A DNA stretch of 64,000 bases from JBNLBS01 sp050303415 (lineage in GTDB: Bacteria; Pseudomonadota; Gammaproteobacteria; Methylococcales; Methylomonadaceae). The position numbers and the translations under genes were made by a program. The first letter of the stretch is position 1. Each line of letters begins with the position of its first letter. Shown here in pieces: positions 9,551-18,715 of this stretch. Below the pieces are notes generated by a model, which worked only from the letters and a program-made list of their open reading frames with translations, did not search any database and was not told where the DNA came from. The stretch spans positions 124,001 to 188,000 of the forward strand of contig JBNLBS010000008.1 of NCBI GenBank assembly GCA_050303415.1. Direction: 5' to 3'.

Positions 9551-10477
9551 ATGGCTATTAAAGTAGTGACGGCAAAAGAGCCGGAAGAGTTGGATGCCGT
9601 ATTTAAACTACGGCATCAGGTGTTTGTAGAACAGGACAAAAAATTTGATCCGCAGCCGGATAGAAGGCTGACTGATCGTTTTGATGCCTTTAATACGTCG
9701 GTTAATTTTATGGCTTTTGTCAATGATCTACTGGTCGGAACCGTACGATTAACAAAAGACTGTTCTTTGGGAACGCCGGCCGACGAGTATTTCGATTTTC
9801 GTGCGCATGTGCCGGATGATGCCTCGGTAATCGGTGTGGGTCAGTTTTGTATACGGGAACAGTTTCGAGGGAATCTTCCCTTGTTGAACAGTTTAATGAC
9901 TATGGCTTTTTATTGGGCTATTTCCCAACAAGGTACGCATTTGATTGCACCATTTAATCCGGCCTTGCGTGCATTGATGAAACGAAACGGTTTTAGGGAG
10001 GTTTCGGACATTATTACCACACATGGCCATTTGCAGTGTTTACCCATGGTGGGAGACCTAAATCAGGTTAGAGACAGTTTTATTGAGTTTGCAGAGAAAC
10101 AAAAAATCATTTTTTTTCTGGAAAATTTTTATCGGACTTATTACCAGGCGGGGGAAGTTATAATACATGCCGGAGATCAGGCGGATTCCGCCTATTTTAT
10201 CGTCACCGGTAAAGTTGGGGTTTATATCGGCGACATTGAAAAACCGGAAACTTTAACACTGCTGAAAGAATTGGAAGCAGGTGATTTATTTGGCGAGGTG
10301 GCTTTGTTAAAGGGGATGAGAAGAACTGCACATGTAATTGTAAAGGACAACGTGCAGTTAATGGTGTTAGAGCGAAAAGTGTTGCTGGAACAGATTAAAA
10401 AAGAACCGGATAAGCTCGATTTTATTTTTGAGCTATTGGGTAGTCGATTGGGTGATCTCATTGAGCACCAAGGCTAA
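9551..10477 (+). CDS. FeeM/LuxI-like GNAT acyltransferase fused to a cyclic-nucleotide-binding domain
   Basis: 308 residues. The N-terminal part (about 1-165) has the autoinducer-synthase/N-acyl amino acid synthase pattern: LRHQVFVEQ near 20, a diverged DRFDAFNTS stretch, GTVRLT near 60, and GVGQFCI then REQFRG where GNAT proteins bind the thioester. The C-terminal part (about 180-300) is a CAP-type cNMP pocket, with phosphate-cassette residues GEVALL and RRTA in place. No DNA-binding domain follows, so the nucleotide probably gates the enzyme itself. GGGAG lies 7 bases before the ATG. Related FeeM enzymes move an acyl chain from acyl-ACP to an amino acid amine; I infer a similar reaction but not the acceptor. 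Confidence 0.85.
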   Translation: MAIKVVTAKEPEELDAVFKLRHQVFVEQDKKFDPQPDRRLTDRFDAFNTSVNFMAFVNDLLVGTVRLTKDCSLGTPADEYFDFRAHVPDDASVIGVGQFCIREQFRGNLPLLNSLMTMAFYWAISQQGTHLIAPFNPALRALMKRNGFREVSDIITTHGHLQCLPMVGDLNQVRDSFIEFAEKQKIIFFLENFYRTYYQAGEVIIHAGDQADSAYFIVTGKVGVYIGDIEKPETLTLLKELEAGDLFGEVALLKGMRRTAHVIVKDNVQLMVLERKVLLEQIKKEPDKLDFIFELLGSRLGDLIEHQG

Positions 10478-10541
10478 ATAATGCTCTTGTAGCCATTTGT
10501 TTACTCAGGGCAATTGGTTTGTTCTCGCCTACCCCTTGTTT

Positions 10542-12095
10542 CTAGGTTGCCGGCTGGGTAATATCGACCATTACCTTCAATTTTTGCCCGGGCTGTAGAG
10601 TTTTACCCATTTTTTCCGAATTCCATTTGCGTAAATCGTTTATGGTGACATTAAATTTACGAGAAATTCGGGATAAGGAATCGCCATCTCTAACTGTATA
10701 ACGTATTTTCTGTAAAGAGGGGGTTATCGCATTTTGTGCAATTATTTCCCCCGAATCTTGAATAAGTAGTTTTTGTCCCGGGCGTAAAGTGGTATTTAAC
10801 GGCAGGTTATTCCAGGCGGCAATTTTTTTGCTGCTGACTGAAAATAATTTGGCTATACGCCAGAAGGTATCACCTTTTTGTACGGTGTAGTGTTGACTGT
10901 TGATGGGGCGATTAAGTGCGGCCAGCATTAGTTCAGGCTTGTCTGCTGATTTATGCGAAGCAGGAATCAATAAATGTTTACCGGCTCGAATACGATTGCT
11001 ATTTAAATGATTCACCTGACGAATGGCAATAGTTGAGGTGTCATGTTTTTTTGCGATTACACTTAAACTTTCGCCGGGTTTGATTTTATGTCTTATCCAG
11101 GTCATCCTGTCCTGTTTTGCCAGTTGAGCTAAATTCTTTTTAAATTCAGAAACACTGTCCAATGGGATCAACAAACGGTGTGGTCCATTTGGATCGGTAC
11201 ACCAGCGGTTAAAGCCGGGGTTGAGTTTTAACAGTTCATCGGCTTCTATCTGGGCCATTTTTGCTGCTTTGTTTAAATCCAGCTGGGAGTCAATATTGAC
11301 GACTTCAAATAAGGGTTTATTTACTATCTTTTTGAGTTTAATGTCATAGTCTTCGGCATGGGCAAATATTTTAGCTATCGCTAACAGACGCGGGACATAA
11401 GTAAGGGTTTCTTTGGGGAGCTCTAGTGACCAGTAATCGGTAGGCAATCCCTTTCGCTTGTTTTTAGCAATGGCTTTGCGGATATTGCCTTTACCCAGGT
11501 TATAAGAGGCTAAAGCGATTAACCAATCGCCCTCAAAAGTTTTATTCAATTGTTTTAAATAAAGGGTGGCCGCTTTAGTTGATGCATAAACGTCTCTTCG
11601 GCCGTCATACCACCAGTTTTGTTTTAATCCAAATAAGCGTCCGGTGGCCGGCATAAATTGCCATAACCCTGCGGCACGACTACGGGAATATGCCTTGGGA
11701 CGAAAGGCACTTTCAACAACCGGTAACAATGCCAGTTCGCCGGGAAGCTGGTTAGCTTCAATTTCATCAAGAATTAAATATAGATAGGGTTCGGCTCGTT
11801 CTTGAACTCTGGCGAGGTATTTCGGATGTTTTAAAAACCAGTCAAGTTCACGGTCAATCCGTTCATTATTGATTTCGGGTAAGGCGTATAGAGATAATAA
11901 CCGGCTCCAAATGGTATTGGGTTGGCTAGGGGGGGCGGTTTGGAGTAATAGTTGCGGATTTTCAGGTTGTTTACTCACAACTTGGTTGTCTTCGACGGAC
12001 TTTATAATCTGCTTATTTTGAGTGCAGCCGGTAAGTAAGGCCAGGGCTAATAATATAAAAAGGAAATTTGAGCTGTTAGAATTGTCCTTAAACAT
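10542..12095 (-). CDS. mltD: membrane-bound lytic murein transglycosylase D
   Basis: 517-residue lipoprotein (lipobox LLTGC near residue 24) that cleaves peptidoglycan between MurNAc and GlcNAc. The SLT domain carries the catalytic glutamate in PVVESAFRPKAYS and the family block AAGLWQFMPATG near 145. Three LysM domains follow, each starting with a (Y/H)xVxxGDxxxxI-like pattern near 345, 410 and 470. In E. coli mltD lies next to gloB, yafS, rnhA and dnaQ; here yafS and rnhA are kept divergently, gloB is missing. It converges on the acyltransferase gene with 64 bases between and no clear terminator. Confidence 0.93.
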   Translation of the reverse strand: MFKDNSNSSNFLFILLALALLTGCTQNKQIIKSVEDNQVVSKQPENPQLLLQTAPPSQPNTIWSRLLSLYALPEINNERIDRELDWFLKHPKYLARVQERAEPYLYLILDEIEANQLPGELALLPVVESAFRPKAYSRSRAAGLWQFMPATGRLFGLKQNWWYDGRRDVYASTKAATLYLKQLNKTFEGDWLIALASYNLGKGNIRKAIAKNKRKGLPTDYWSLELPKETLTYVPRLLAIAKIFAHAEDYDIKLKKIVNKPLFEVVNIDSQLDLNKAAKMAQIEADELLKLNPGFNRWCTDPNGPHRLLIPLDSVSEFKKNLAQLAKQDRMTWIRHKIKPGESLSVIAKKHDTSTIAIRQVNHLNSNRIRAGKHLLIPASHKSADKPELMLAALNRPINSQHYTVQKGDTFWRIAKLFSVSSKKIAAWNNLPLNTTLRPGQKLLIQDSGEIIAQNAITPSLQKIRYTVRDGDSLSRISRKFNVTINDLRKWNSEKMGKTLQPGQKLKVMVDITQPAT

Positions 12096-12180
12096 TAGGT
12101 CTATACATAAAGTTGGTTGTTATAATGACTTTATTATAGATTGTTTTTATTGAATATTATTCTATTTTTTAGGTTTATTG

Positions 12181-12897
12181 ATGAAACGTAAGTTTTTATT
12201 TGCCTGGTATCAAACACCCCGAGGTAAGTTATTACAGCAAATTGAGGCTGAATACCTAAAAAAATCCATCACTGTTGGCTGCAAACAAAACATTTTACAA
12301 ATTGGTGGATTGGGCTGGGAAAATGAGTTTATTGATTGCACGTTATACCAAAAATTTACCGTACTGGACAGCAAGGGAACGGCTTGGCACGAAGCCGGAT
12401 TAATTGAAGGTAAATCGTATTATTTACCGATACAGACGGATAGTATTGATATGGTATTAATGCCCCATATCCTTGAGTTTGATGCCAATCGTTTCCAGAC
12501 CATGCGGGAAATAGAACGGGTTTTAAAGCCGGAGGGGGAGGTGATTATTATAAATTTCAATCCCTGGAGTATATGGTTGCGTTACCAATATTTGTGGGAT
12601 AAAAAAATGGCGGATTCATGGCGCGGACATTTTATTCCGCGTAAGCGTGTGATCGATTGGCTTAAATTGCTTAATTTTGAAGTTAAAAAAACTTATGAAT
12701 TTGGTTTGGATACAGTTAAATCAAAATCCGGCAAGCGGGGAATGAGTAACAGTTCTTTATTTTCCACGGCATATGCAATAAGAGCCGTAAAAAGGCGCTA
12801 TCATTTGATACCATTAACCCCCATTAAATTTAGACAAGCTGGATTGGCCATTGCCAAATCCATGAGTTTATCAAACAGGTTAAGAAAAGATGACTGA
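12181..12897 (+). CDS. yafS: YafS-like class I SAM methyltransferase
   Basis: 238-residue methyltransferase-domain protein. The SAM-binding part is modest (ILQIGGLGWENEF near 38-50), followed by the methyltransferase_11-type block IDMVLMPHILEF and EIERVLKPEGEVIIINFNPWS near 95-130. Position decides the name: E. coli yafS also lies between mltD/gloB and rnhA. ATG at 12181 is preferred over the TTG three bases earlier. The end overlaps rnhA by 8 bases. Substrate is unknown in the whole family. Confidence 0.85.
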   Translation: MKRKFLFAWYQTPRGKLLQQIEAEYLKKSITVGCKQNILQIGGLGWENEFIDCTLYQKFTVLDSKGTAWHEAGLIEGKSYYLPIQTDSIDMVLMPHILEFDANRFQTMREIERVLKPEGEVIIINFNPWSIWLRYQYLWDKKMADSWRGHFIPRKRVIDWLKLLNFEVKKTYEFGLDTVKSKSGKRGMSNSSLFSTAYAIRAVKRRYHLIPLTPIKFRQAGLAIAKSMSLSNRLRKDD

Positions 12898-13324
12898 ACA
12901 GGTTATTATTTATACCGATGGTGCCTGTAAAGGTAATCCCGGTAAAGGTGGATGGGGCGCAGTTTTGCAATATAAAGGCAAAACCAAGGAATTATTCGGT
13001 GGCGAAGCGGAAACAACCAATAATCGAATGGAATTAACTGCGGCGATTGAGGCGCTGGGCGCTTTAAAAAAACCTTGTTCGGTTAAGTTATACACGGATT
13101 CTAAATATGTTTTACAAGGCATTACAGAATGGATGGCAAATTGGAAAAAACGAGGCTGGAAAACAGCGGCAAAAAAACCGGTTAAAAATGAAGACTTATG
13201 GCGAGAGCTGGATGCGGCACTAGAAAAACATGAGGTTGAGTGGCAGTGGGTGAAGGGACATTCGGGTGATAATGGCAATGATAAAGCGGATGAATTGGCT
13301 AATCAGGGTGTTAACTCGGTGTAG
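12890..13324 (+). CDS. rnhA: ribonuclease HI
   Basis: 144-residue enzyme that degrades the RNA strand of RNA-DNA hybrids. The catalytic residues fall at the same numbers as in the E. coli protein: D10 (YTDGACKGNPG), E48 (NNRMELTAA), D70 (LYTDSKYV), H124 (VKGHSG) and D134 (NDKADELA). It overlaps yafS by 8 bases and its last 14 bases overlap the end of the convergent PilZ gene. In many relatives dnaQ follows directly; here dnaQ lies about 19.4 kb further on, same strand. Confidence 0.97.
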   Translation: MTEQVIIYTDGACKGNPGKGGWGAVLQYKGKTKELFGGEAETTNNRMELTAAIEALGALKKPCSVKLYTDSKYVLQGITEWMANWKKRGWKTAAKKPVKNEDLWRELDAALEKHEVEWQWVKGHSGDNGNDKADELANQGVNSV

Positions 13325-13622
13325 TTTCTATAGATGATGTGGTCTTTTTTCTATAGCTTTCGTGACAACAGAACGAAAGACCTATTCTACGCCCCAGAAC
13401 GCGTACAAGTTTGACTTTTTTAATAGGCATTTCTCTTTCTTCGTTAACTACTTGAATTTCCATAATGCTATTTAATGGCGGTAGTTTTAAACCATCCGAT
13501 TTTAGCATAACTCCACCGTTGGAAATATTGGTGGTAAAAGTATAAAAATCGCCAAACGAAGGATGACTGATCTTAACTTCTACCATTAGGGGATGCCTGA
13601 AAGTCGCTCTGCGGTTTTTCAT
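13311..13622 (-). CDS. PilZ-domain c-di-GMP receptor
   Basis: 103-residue single-domain protein. The N-terminal RRATFRHP gives the arginine cluster (RxxxR) that grips c-di-GMP. The second motif, normally (D/N)xSxxG, appears as NISNGG near residue 33. Both binding elements are thus present. Short beta-barrel pattern after that, with a polar serine/threonine tail. Output target unknown; the window also encodes a diguanylate cyclase at about 46 kb. It overlaps rnhA tail to tail by 14 bases. Confidence 0.85.
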   Translation of the reverse strand: MKNRRATFRHPLMVEVKISHPSFGDFYTFTTNISNGGVMLKSDGLKLPPLNSIMEIQVVNEEREMPIKKVKLVRVLGRRIGLSFCCHESYRKKTTSSIETTPS

Positions 13623-13821
13623 AACAAAATATTATAATTATTATGGTTATTAATTTTACCCTGTTATTCTAACGTTTTAGTTAAGTTTAATTTGGTATTG
13701 TGAACAATATCACATTTTTAGTTTTATTGATAAACCCGGAAAATGCCAAAGTTATTGATTCCGTTTGTTACAGGTATGCCAAACTATGAATATAATCAAT
13801 TAGTGGAGTTTTCTTAAGTTT

Positions 13822-13847
13822 AAACGATGCAAAAAATGCATCATTTA
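13822..13847 (-). terminator. hairpin at the end of the copper/redox operon
   Basis: Read on the minus strand, AAATGATGCA pairs with TGCATCGTTT around a five-T loop, one T-G wobble in ten pairs. It starts inside the stop codon of the cytochrome gene. Only three T follow, so termination efficiency is uncertain. Confidence 0.45.
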
Positions 13848-14246
13848 ATGGGGTTCTACTTCAATTCCACTGTTTTTCAGCATATAGATCACAGCATTGC
13901 GTAGTTCAATTTCAGTGCAATCTTTGCATCCGCCTTTTGCCGGCATTAAGGTTCGTTGATAACCAAGGATGGTATGTTCTATAAGGACGTCAAAGCCCTT
14001 TGCTGCACGGAGTTGCCATTCGTAGTCATCGCCTGGCATAGGAGCTCCCTGAGTGTTTCTCTCATGACAAGTTTTACAGCGGTAATTATAAATTTCTTGA
14101 CCACTGCGGGCTGGGCCATTATTGACAGCTATTTCTGTACGCATTTCCTGCAAGAAACCTGTGGTGGTAGCTGTATTGTTATTGCTACAGCTGCCTAAAC
14201 CAAATGAACATACGAACAATAGTAGAGTTGGAATGTATTTTTTCAT
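13845..14246 (-). CDS. periplasmic class I cytochrome c (c5-like)
   Basis: 133 residues; signal sequence with a possible lipobox (LGSC), then one CKTCH haem c site near residue 57 and a methionine in LMPAKGG as the likely sixth ligand near 103. The extra cysteine pair GGCKDC after it is typical of cytochrome c5-like proteins. It is a single-electron carrier, probably serving redox steps of the upstream gene products. ATG at 14246 preferred to a TTG three bases before. 161 bases separate it from the previous gene, so it may have its own promoter, or be the operon's last gene. Confidence 0.85.
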   Translation of the reverse strand: MKKYIPTLLLFVCSFGLGSCSNNNTATTTGFLQEMRTEIAVNNGPARSGQEIYNYRCKTCHERNTQGAPMPGDDYEWQLRAAKGFDVLIEHTILGYQRTLMPAKGGCKDCTEIELRNAVIYMLKNSGIEVEPH

Positions 14247-14407
14247 CAAAATCAGTTAGTTTTTATAAAGGTTGTTAAAGTAAATTCCTGACTCAAGTGG
14301 TTTATTTACTTTAAGAAATTGAGATTAAGTTCTTCAATCAGCTCAGGAATAAGGAAAAGTTGTTAATCCGTTGGTGCTGAGCTGGTCGAGCTAACTTTAT
14401 TAGAGTA

Positions 14408-14866
14408 TTAACACCAGGGTTTTTCAGTCTTGTTTTCAGCGCTACGGGCAAATCCGTGGTTTTTTAGGGCCTCGCTTAAACTGCCCTGATTGGTCTGGAT
14501 TTTTGCTGTCGCTGATTGGCTGGAGCTATTTGCCATTTTCAGATCGCTAACTGTGATGTTGGTTCCTGCGGCTAAAAAATCTTTAGTGAATGCGAGGGCC
14601 TTTTCTGCCAGTTGCCTTTGGCAAACCTTTTCAGAGCTACTGTTGGGGATTTGAATATCGGGCAATGAGACCTTAAACGTTTTACTGTAACCGGGCCATG
14701 TTTCAGCTTCTATATTAATAGTTGAAGCGGAAATAACATTAACGACTCTTGCCGGTAATTGACCGGGGTAAGGGTTATATTCTTGGGCTGCGATATTAGT
14801 CGTCAGTGTTATTGTGATTGCAATTGTGATGATACGGACAATTTTTATTAAACTATTGTTAGCCAT
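14408..14866 (-). CDS. secreted protein with a degenerate thermonuclease (SNase-like) fold
   Basis: 152 residues, signal peptide ending IAAQ. The pattern PARVVNVISASTINIE, then LPDIQIPN, then QLAEKALAFTKDFL, then SLSEALKNHGFARS follows the strand and helix order of staphylococcal-nuclease-like domains (PF00565). The catalytic arginine-glutamate-arginine set of active nucleases is not visible, so I expect a non-catalytic relative. Two cysteines (near 74 and at the last residue) could form a disulfide, in keeping with the DsbA-like gene 50 bases upstream. GGAG precedes the ATG. Function unknown. Confidence 0.6.
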   Translation of the reverse strand: MANNSLIKIVRIITIAITITLTTNIAAQEYNPYPGQLPARVVNVISASTINIEAETWPGYSKTFKVSLPDIQIPNSSSEKVCQRQLAEKALAFTKDFLAAGTNITVSDLKMANSSSQSATAKIQTNQGSLSEALKNHGFARSAENKTEKPWC

Positions 14867-14916
14867 AAGTATTGCTCCAATGGGGTGAAAATATTTAAAA
14901 TTAAGTAAATTTTGAT

Positions 14917-15567
14917 TTACTCTGTTTGTGTACTTTCTTGTTCAATTAGCATATCTAATACTTCGAACATTTCCTCCTGGTTATGGTTATAAAAAGGCGC
15001 AGTTTTATATTTACCATTGACAATGACAGCAGGCACTCCTCGTAAGTTGTATTTTACCGTCATGATGCGAGCCTGATTGAGTTTTTCAGTAATAACCGGT
15101 GAATTGCTGGCTTCGGCAAATGCTTGTTCTTTCACGCCTTGATCGAGAAAAAATTTCATAACAGCATAATCGTTGTAATATTGTTGGCCATTTTTATGTA
15201 TGGACTCAAACATGGCTATATGTAGTTTTTCCAGTAATCCGAGGTGTTCTGCAATATAGTAGGCTTTAGCCTGTGCAATCCAGGAAGGACCGACAATAGC
15301 AGGTATACGTTGGAAGCTAATTGTGTCGGCATGTTTCTCAACCCAGGCCTTTATTTTAGGTTCTAATTCATAACAATGTGGACAGCCATAAAAGAATAGC
15401 TCTATAACTTCAATTTGATCGTTATCGACTTGGCGGGTTAGCTCAGGAGAAAGCTTTTGGTAATGAAGCCCCTCCTTAAAGTCAGTTTGGGATGTACAGG
15501 CCGAAATTAATCCTAAACTTCCTATGACTAATATATATTTAACGATTGATGACAGGTGATTGTTCAT
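14917..15567 (-). CDS. dsbA: DsbA-like thiol:disulfide oxidoreductase, lipoprotein
   Basis: 216 residues. A lipobox (LISAC) near residue 24 suggests a lipid anchor rather than the soluble E. coli form. The thioredoxin-fold active site is CPHC in FFYGCPHCYELEP near 60, and the cis-proline loop is GVPAVIVNGKY near 178; both are DsbA hallmarks. It oxidises cysteine pairs in exported proteins. Lies 13 bases after cusA, so it is cotranscribed; likely clients include the cytochrome and cysteine-containing periplasmic proteins of this cluster. Other dsbA copies elsewhere in the genome cannot be excluded. Confidence 0.9.
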   Translation of the reverse strand: MNNHLSSIVKYILVIGSLGLISACTSQTDFKEGLHYQKLSPELTRQVDNDQIEVIELFFYGCPHCYELEPKIKAWVEKHADTISFQRIPAIVGPSWIAQAKAYYIAEHLGLLEKLHIAMFESIHKNGQQYYNDYAVMKFFLDQGVKEQAFAEASNSPVITEKLNQARIMTVKYNLRGVPAVIVNGKYKTAPFYNHNQEEMFEVLDMLIEQESTQTE

Positions 15568-15580
15568 AACAAAGGAGATC

Positions 15581-18500
15581 CTAAAGATTTTTAATGGGTA
15601 GTCGAGTTCTCTGTACTAAATAATACAAAACCGGGATAAGCAACATAGAAACCAGTGGGGCGGTTAACATGCCTCCTATGATCGGAGCGGCAATGCGTTG
15701 CATGGCCTCTGAACCGGTACCTGTTCCTATTAGAATGGGGATAAGTCCGGCGAAAATAACTGCAGCGGTCATTGCTTTGGGGCGAATGCGTTGAACTGCA
15801 CCGGCAATAACAGCTTCTTGTAATTCTCTATCATTTTGCGGTGCGGCCTGACGTATGGCTTCACGTAGATAGAGAATCATAATAATGCCAAATTCTGTGG
15901 CAATACCTGCTAATGCAATAAAACCGACGGCAACTGCAACCGAAAGTTGATAATCGAGTAGCCATAACAGCCAGACCCCCCCTACAAGAGCTAACGGAAT
16001 AGCCAGCATAATTATGAATGATTCGATATAGTTTCTGAAACTTAGGTACAGTAAAATCAGAATTAATAACAAGGTAACCGGGATGATATAGTACATTTTC
16101 TCCTTTACACGTTCCATATAAGTAAACTGTCCTGACCAAGAAAGTGAACAGCCTATTTTTAACTCCAACTGTTGATCCAGTGCTTGTTTGGCGGTTTGAA
16201 TATAAGCCCCTAAATCTTGTTGGTCGGTGGTGATGTAAACCCAACCATTCACTCTGGCATTTTCACTTTTAATGACGGAGGGGCCATTAACGATTCGGAT
16301 TTCAGCAACATCCTGTAACTGAATATGAGTGTCTTCGGTGGCAACCAAAGGGAGTTCTTTCAGTTTGGTAACTGAATCTCGATATTCTCTGGGGTAACGT
16401 AAATTGACAGGATAGCGTTCGCGGCCTTCCTGCGTATAGGTAATATTTACACCACCGACAGCGATATTGGCAGCTTCCTCTATTTCGGCAATGCTTAAGC
16501 CATAATGGGCTGCCGCATGACGATCGATATCGATATCGATATAACGCGCACCGCTGGTTCTTTCAGAATAAACGGTTTTAGTTCCCTTTAGACTATAAAG
16601 AATAGATTCAACCCGTTTTCCCAGAATTTGAATCGTTTCCATATCCGGGCCGCTGATTTTAAGCCCAATTGGGGTGTTAATGCCTGTAGATTGCATGTCG
16701 ATACGTGCGCGAATTGGCATTAACCAAGCATTGCGCAGGCTGGGAATTTGTACTCTTTGATCCAGTAACTGTTTCAGCTTGTCTATCGTCATGCCTTCCC
16801 GCCATTGATCTTTAGCTTTGAGCTGGATGATTGTTTCGATCATGGTAAGCGGTGCCGGGTCAGTGGCAGAGTCAGAGCGGCCAACCTTGCCGAATACGCG
16901 TTTTACTTCGGGCACCGATTTAATTAACCGGTCTGTTTGTTGTAATAATTCACGGGCTTTACCGACAGAAATAGCGGGCAAAGTTGTCGGCATATAGAGT
17001 AAGTCACCCTCATCCATTTCCGGCATAAACTCACTGCCCAACTGACTGTAAGGCCATAGGCTGGATATTAACAACAACAGCACCATTACAATAGTCAATA
17101 ACGGACGGGATAGTGCTGTTTTGATTATCGGTGTATACAAATTAGACAGGCTGCGAGCTACCGGGTTTTCACATTCTCGATGAATTGTACCTCGGATAAA
17201 ATAGACCATTAGTGCCGGTATCAGAGTAATAGATAATGTAGCGGCTGAGGCCATGGCGTAGGTTTTGGTATAAGCCAATGGTGCAAATAACTTGGCTTCC
17301 TGACCTTCTAATACAAAAATCGGTAAAAAGCTAAGGGTGATAATGAGTAAAGAAAAAAACAGTGCCGGTCCGACTTCCTGAGAAGCATTTTTTATTAATT
17401 GAATGCGTGACTGTTCGTGTTCAGGTGTGTCACGTTCCATATGTTTATGGACATTTTCTATCATCACAATAGTGGCATCTACCATGGCGCCAATGGCTAT
17501 GGCAATGCCACCTAAAGACATAATGTTGGCATTGATGCCTTGTAAACGCATAATAATAAAGGCGCACATTATGCCGACTGGCAAACTGATTAAAATAACC
17601 AGCGATGAACGAAAGTGATATAGAAAAAAAGCGCAAACCAAAAATACGATACAGAATTCTTCAATCAGACGATGTTGTAAAGTATCAACTGAGCGTTCGA
17701 TCAAGGATGAACGGTTATAGGTTTCAACCACTTCTACGCCAGGCGGTAAGCTACGTTTCAGCTCGGCTAATTTGGCTTTCACTTCATTAATAGTCGCCAT
17801 GGCATTGGCTCCAGAACGCATGACGATAATGCCGCCTACAGCTTCACCTTCGCCATCGAGATCCGTAATGCCTCGACGCGTTGCAGGGCCAATATTAATA
17901 CTGCGGGCAATATCATCAATTAATACGGAGGCAATAGAGATGCGTCTTCTTAACGTGGGAACACTGATTAAACCTATATCGTCCAGGTTCTTTAAATAGC
18001 CTTTAAAACGCAGCATGTATTCAGCCTCAGCCATCTCAATAACTGAGCCACTGATCTCCTGATTGGATTCTGCAATCGCGCGGCGAACATTTGCTAAGGT
18101 CAGATAATATCCTCGTAGTTTATCGGGGTCGATAACAACCTGATATTGCTTTACCATTCCGCCAACAGTGGCCACCTCCGAAACACCGTTTAAGGTTTGT
18201 AATTCATATTTGACAAACCAGTCCTGTAAGGCACGTAGCTGGGATAGGTCATGTTGTCCGGTGCGGTCAACCAATGCATATTGATAGATCCAGCCAACAC
18301 CGGTGGCATCTGGTCCCAGTTTAGGTTTGGCCGCTGCCGGTAGTTGACCTGATATCTGATTTAAATATTCCAGTACTCGGGATCTGGCCCAATACAAATC
18401 AGTATCATCAGAGAAAATTACATAAACATAGGAATCACCAAAAAAAGAATAGCCACGGACTGTTGTTGCTCCCGGTACCGATAGCATGGCGGTAGATAGC

Positions 18501-18703
18501 GGATAGGTCACCTGATCTTCTACTGTTTGTGGCGTTTGTCCGGCAAAATTTGTTCGAATGATAACCTGAACGTCTGACAGCTCGGGGATGGCATCTACTG
18601 GTATGGTGCGTACAGCATAAAAACCCCATAGGCTGATCAATATTGTTGCCAGCAAGACTAAAGTTCGATTGTCAATCGACCAACGAATCAGGGCCTGAAT
18701 CAT
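15581..18703 (-). CDS. cusA: CusA-type copper/silver efflux RND pump
   Basis: 1040-residue inner-membrane proton antiporter of the heavy-metal RND family, normal length. It begins with MIQALIRWSIDNRT as CusA does. The transmembrane proton-relay region is GGIAIAIGAMVDATIVMIENVHKH near 395. The three methionines that bind Cu(I)/Ag(I) in E. coli CusA have counterparts: GDLLYMPTTLP, PLTMIETIIQL and IDMQSTGINTP. This points to monovalent copper or silver rather than zinc/cobalt. The adaptor cusB lies 12 bases upstream; no outer-membrane channel (cusC) is in the cluster, so one must be borrowed from elsewhere. Confidence 0.95.
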   Translation of the reverse strand: MIQALIRWSIDNRTLVLLATILISLWGFYAVRTIPVDAIPELSDVQVIIRTNFAGQTPQTVEDQVTYPLSTAMLSVPGATTVRGYSFFGDSYVYVIFSDDTDLYWARSRVLEYLNQISGQLPAAAKPKLGPDATGVGWIYQYALVDRTGQHDLSQLRALQDWFVKYELQTLNGVSEVATVGGMVKQYQVVIDPDKLRGYYLTLANVRRAIAESNQEISGSVIEMAEAEYMLRFKGYLKNLDDIGLISVPTLRRRISIASVLIDDIARSINIGPATRRGITDLDGEGEAVGGIIVMRSGANAMATINEVKAKLAELKRSLPPGVEVVETYNRSSLIERSVDTLQHRLIEEFCIVFLVCAFFLYHFRSSLVILISLPVGIMCAFIIMRLQGINANIMSLGGIAIAIGAMVDATIVMIENVHKHMERDTPEHEQSRIQLIKNASQEVGPALFFSLLIITLSFLPIFVLEGQEAKLFAPLAYTKTYAMASAATLSITLIPALMVYFIRGTIHRECENPVARSLSNLYTPIIKTALSRPLLTIVMVLLLLISSLWPYSQLGSEFMPEMDEGDLLYMPTTLPAISVGKARELLQQTDRLIKSVPEVKRVFGKVGRSDSATDPAPLTMIETIIQLKAKDQWREGMTIDKLKQLLDQRVQIPSLRNAWLMPIRARIDMQSTGINTPIGLKISGPDMETIQILGKRVESILYSLKGTKTVYSERTSGARYIDIDIDRHAAAHYGLSIAEIEEAANIAVGGVNITYTQEGRERYPVNLRYPREYRDSVTKLKELPLVATEDTHIQLQDVAEIRIVNGPSVIKSENARVNGWVYITTDQQDLGAYIQTAKQALDQQLELKIGCSLSWSGQFTYMERVKEKMYYIIPVTLLLILILLYLSFRNYIESFIIMLAIPLALVGGVWLLWLLDYQLSVAVAVGFIALAGIATEFGIIMILYLREAIRQAAPQNDRELQEAVIAGAVQRIRPKAMTAAVIFAGLIPILIGTGTGSEAMQRIAAPIIGGMLTAPLVSMLLIPVLYYLVQRTRLPIKNL

Positions 18704-18715
18704 ATTGCTATTCCT

